Positions 5,201 through 6,868 of a stretch of 6,868 bases of DNA are shown here, piece by piece. The stretch lies in the NCBI GenBank assembly GCA_903928615.1, contig CAIYRJ010000251.1, positions 1-6,868 of the forward strand, written 5' to 3'. The position numbers and the translations under genes were made by a program. Source of the stretch: an uncultured Actinomycetes bacterium (GTDB lineage Bacteria; Actinomycetota; Thermoleophilia; Miltoncostaeales; Miltoncostaeaceae). The notes below the pieces were generated by a model. The model worked only from the letters and a program-made list of their open reading frames with translations, searched no databases and had not been told where the DNA came from. Each line of letters opens with the position of its first letter. The stretch's first letter is position 1.

Positions 5201-6838
5201 ATGAGCACCTCCGCGGCAGCGGCCGGGGGCTCGTCCGCCGAGAGCGTGGTGCCGCGCCGTGAGGGGCTGGTGCTCGCCGCGCTGATCGTCAGCGCGCTGG
5301 TGTGCAACATCAACCTCGCCGTGGCGAACGTCGCCCTGCCGGACATCGGCCGGGCCCTGGGATCGACGCAGACGCAGCTCACGCTGGTGGCGGTGGGATG
5401 CACGCTGGGCCTGGCGATGTCGGTGCTCTACCTGGGCGCCGTGGGCGATCGCTACGGGCGCAAGATGCTGCTGCTCACCGGCCTGGGCCTGACGATCCCG
5501 GCGAGCGCCGTGAGCGCCTGGGCGCCCACCACCGAGGTGCTGGTGGCTGGGCGCATCTTCACGGGCATCGCCGCCGGCATGGCATACCCCACCACCCTCG
5601 CGCTCATCACCGCGCTGTGGGGCGAGGGCCCCAAGCGGGTGCGCGCCATCGCGCTGTGGTCGGCCGTGAGCGCCGGCGGCGCCGTGGTGGGCCCGGTGCT
5701 CGCAGGCCTCCTGCTCGAGGACTTCTGGTGGGGCTCGGTGTTCCTCATCGCGGTGCCGCTCGCGGTGATCGGCTTCGTGCTCGTGCTGCTCGCCGTGCCG
5801 GCGCACGTGAATGAATCCACCAAGGCCGTGGACCACTTCGGCGGCATCCTCTCGGTGGTGATGATCGCCGCGCTCGTGCTGGGCATCGGCATCATCTCGG
5901 CGCCGGGCAAGCTCACCGCGGCGCTCATCCTCATCGCCATCGCGGCCGTGGTCATCATCGTGTTCGCCTGGCATGAGCTGCGCGCGAAGAACCCCATCTA
6001 CGACCTGCACTACGCCCGCCGGCGCCTCTTCTGGGTGCCCGCGGTGGCGGGGATGATCATCTTCGGGTCGCTCGTGGGCTCGATGTTCGTGGGCCAGCAA
6101 TTCCTGCAGAACGTGCTGGGGTACTCCACCCTCGATGCCGGCACGGCCATCCTTCCCGCAGCGGTCGGCATGGTGCTGGTGGCCCCGCTCTCCGCGCGGC
6201 TCGTGGTGCGCATCGGGTCGCGCGACACCATGCTGCTGGGCTACGCGTTCATCCTCCCGGCCTTCATCGTGATGCTGGTCACGTGGGGCGAGGGCACCTC
6301 GTACGCCTGGGTGGGCCTGGGGTACCTGCTGGTGGGCATTGGCGCCGGCCTGGCGCTCACGCCCGCCGCGCGGTCGCTCACGGGTTCGGTGCCCGTCACC
6401 CGCGTCGGCATGGCATCGGGCACGGCCGACCTGCAGCGCGACCTCGGCGGGTCGATCATGCAGGCGCTGCTCGGCACGCTGCTCACCATCGGATACGCCA
6501 CGGCGTTCACGAGCCAGATCGATGCCTCGCCCGCGGCCGACCAGGTGTCGGAGGCCACGCAGAGCGCGCTCACGCAGTCGTACTCCAGCGCCGCCACCCT
6601 GGCCGAGCGCTACCCCGAGTACTCCGAGCAGATCATCAACGCCGCCCGCGAGAGCTTCGTCGACGGCGCCAACTGGGCCTACGCGGCCGGGGGCATCGCC
6701 GTGATCGTCGGGGCAATCGTGGTGGCCCTCGTCTACCCGGGGCTCAAGGGCGAGAAGGCGCTGATCAGCGAGTACGACGCCGCCGACACCGCGGTCGACG
6801 AGGCCGCGCGCGCGACCCCGTCGACCGCAGGTGGCTAG
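5201..6838 (+). CDS. MFS exporter, DHA2 (14-TM, EmrB/QacA-type) family
   Basis: Predicted proton-coupled efflux pump of the inner membrane, 545 residues. Fourteen hydrophobic segments can be placed at about 22-44, 59-81, 89-108, 112-137, 147-170, 178-200, 213-233, 238-257, 278-298, 312-336, 343-361, 368-390, 416-438 and 491-512. Family marks are NVALPDIG at the end of TM1 (43-50), the motif A loop GDRYGRK (82-88) between TM2 and TM3, and the antiporter motif C in TM5 (AVSAGGAVVGPVLAG, with G164-P165). A conserved GMASGTADLQRDLGGS stretch lies before TM13. A polar loop of about 50 residues (439-490) between TM13 and TM14 is typical of QacA/EmrB relatives. The acidic C-terminal tail (about 518-545) is probably cytoplasmic. 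The substrate cannot be deduced. No TetR or MarR regulator and no EmrA-like partner is seen in the window. A role in carbohydrate or cellulose metabolism is not supported by the family. Confidence 0.92.
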   Translation: MSTSAAAAGGSSAESVVPRREGLVLAALIVSALVCNINLAVANVALPDIGRALGSTQTQLTLVAVGCTLGLAMSVLYLGAVGDRYGRKMLLLTGLGLTIPASAVSAWAPTTEVLVAGRIFTGIAAGMAYPTTLALITALWGEGPKRVRAIALWSAVSAGGAVVGPVLAGLLLEDFWWGSVFLIAVPLAVIGFVLVLLAVPAHVNESTKAVDHFGGILSVVMIAALVLGIGIISAPGKLTAALILIAIAAVVIIVFAWHELRAKNPIYDLHYARRRLFWVPAVAGMIIFGSLVGSMFVGQQFLQNVLGYSTLDAGTAILPAAVGMVLVAPLSARLVVRIGSRDTMLLGYAFILPAFIVMLVTWGEGTSYAWVGLGYLLVGIGAGLALTPAARSLTGSVPVTRVGMASGTADLQRDLGGSIMQALLGTLLTIGYATAFTSQIDASPAADQVSEATQSALTQSYSSAATLAERYPEYSEQIINAARESFVDGANWAYAAGGIAVIVGAIVVALVYPGLKGEKALISEYDAADTAVDEAARATPSTAGG

Positions 6839-6862
6839 CGCCTAGCCGTTCCAGCTGGCGCT
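6837..6862. terminator. hairpin between the exporter gene and the window end
   Basis: AGCGCC (6837-6842) then AGC (6844-6846) pair with GCT (6854-6856) and GGCGCT (6857-6862), with T6843 bulged and a 7-nt loop. It begins inside the exporter stop codon and has no T-run. It could terminate the exporter transcript, or be partly the coding end of an opposing gene. Confidence 0.35.
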
Positions 6863-6868
6863 CACCGA
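6842..6868 (-). CDS. possible 3' end of a convergent minus-strand gene (partial)
   Basis: Read on the minus strand from the window edge, eight codons encode SVSASWNG and are followed by TAG (6842-6844). All eight codons end in G or C, matching the codon bias of the real genes here, and the convergent position is plausible. Eight codons are too few to identify a product or to exclude chance. Confidence 0.3.
   Translation of the reverse strand, partial: SVSASWNG

Noticed and set aside
4916..6100. Minus-strand 394-codon open frame antisense to the exporter
   Set aside because: It is His/Arg/Glu-rich low-complexity sequence opposite a well-supported 14-TM transporter and crosses a terminator-like hairpin. 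No domain is recognisable.

Overview
The window is high-GC DNA (about 70% by eye) with strongly G/C-ending codons. It encodes a Thermotoga-like GH29 fucosidase, a secreted GH5 cellulase with Pro/Thr-rich linkers and CBM2 domains, and a 14-TM DHA2-type exporter. This points to an actinobacterium. A deep lineage such as Thermoleophilia is possible, but that is only an impression from composition and architecture, since no phylogenetic marker is present.

Layout from left to right. Bases 1-127 hold the C-terminal end of a plus-strand protein that reads like a fibronectin type III domain, followed by a 12-bp perfect hairpin. Next comes a plus-strand cytoplasmic alpha-L-fucosidase (271-1734). It converges, with only 28 bp between stop codons, on a minus-strand gene (1763-2854) for an uncharacterised protein of about eight membrane segments. 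A 228-bp divergent intergenic region follows. It contains an almost pure CG-alternating tract and a possible 17-codon leader ORF that overlaps the next start codon as ATGA. The plus-strand gene 3083-5071 encodes a secreted modular cellulase: signal peptide, GH5 catalytic domain, Pro-rich linker, CBM2, Pro-rich linker, CBM2. A 15-bp hairpin separates it from a plus-strand MFS drug-exporter-like gene (5201-6838). The last 27 bases may be the 3' end of a convergent minus-strand gene.

The genes do not form one operon, because strand changes and hairpins separate them. The common thread is carbohydrate use: an extracellular cellulose-binding endoglucanase and an intracellular fucosidase, perhaps with an FN3-bearing surface or secreted protein upstream. 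The membrane protein and the exporter have no demonstrated link to this.

I found no CRISPR array, tRNA, rRNA, transposase or phage gene. I see no clear evidence of a wholly new system. The most unusual points are the twin CBM2 domains with intact binding tryptophans but a relocated cysteine pair, the structured cellulase leader, and the unassigned membrane protein family.
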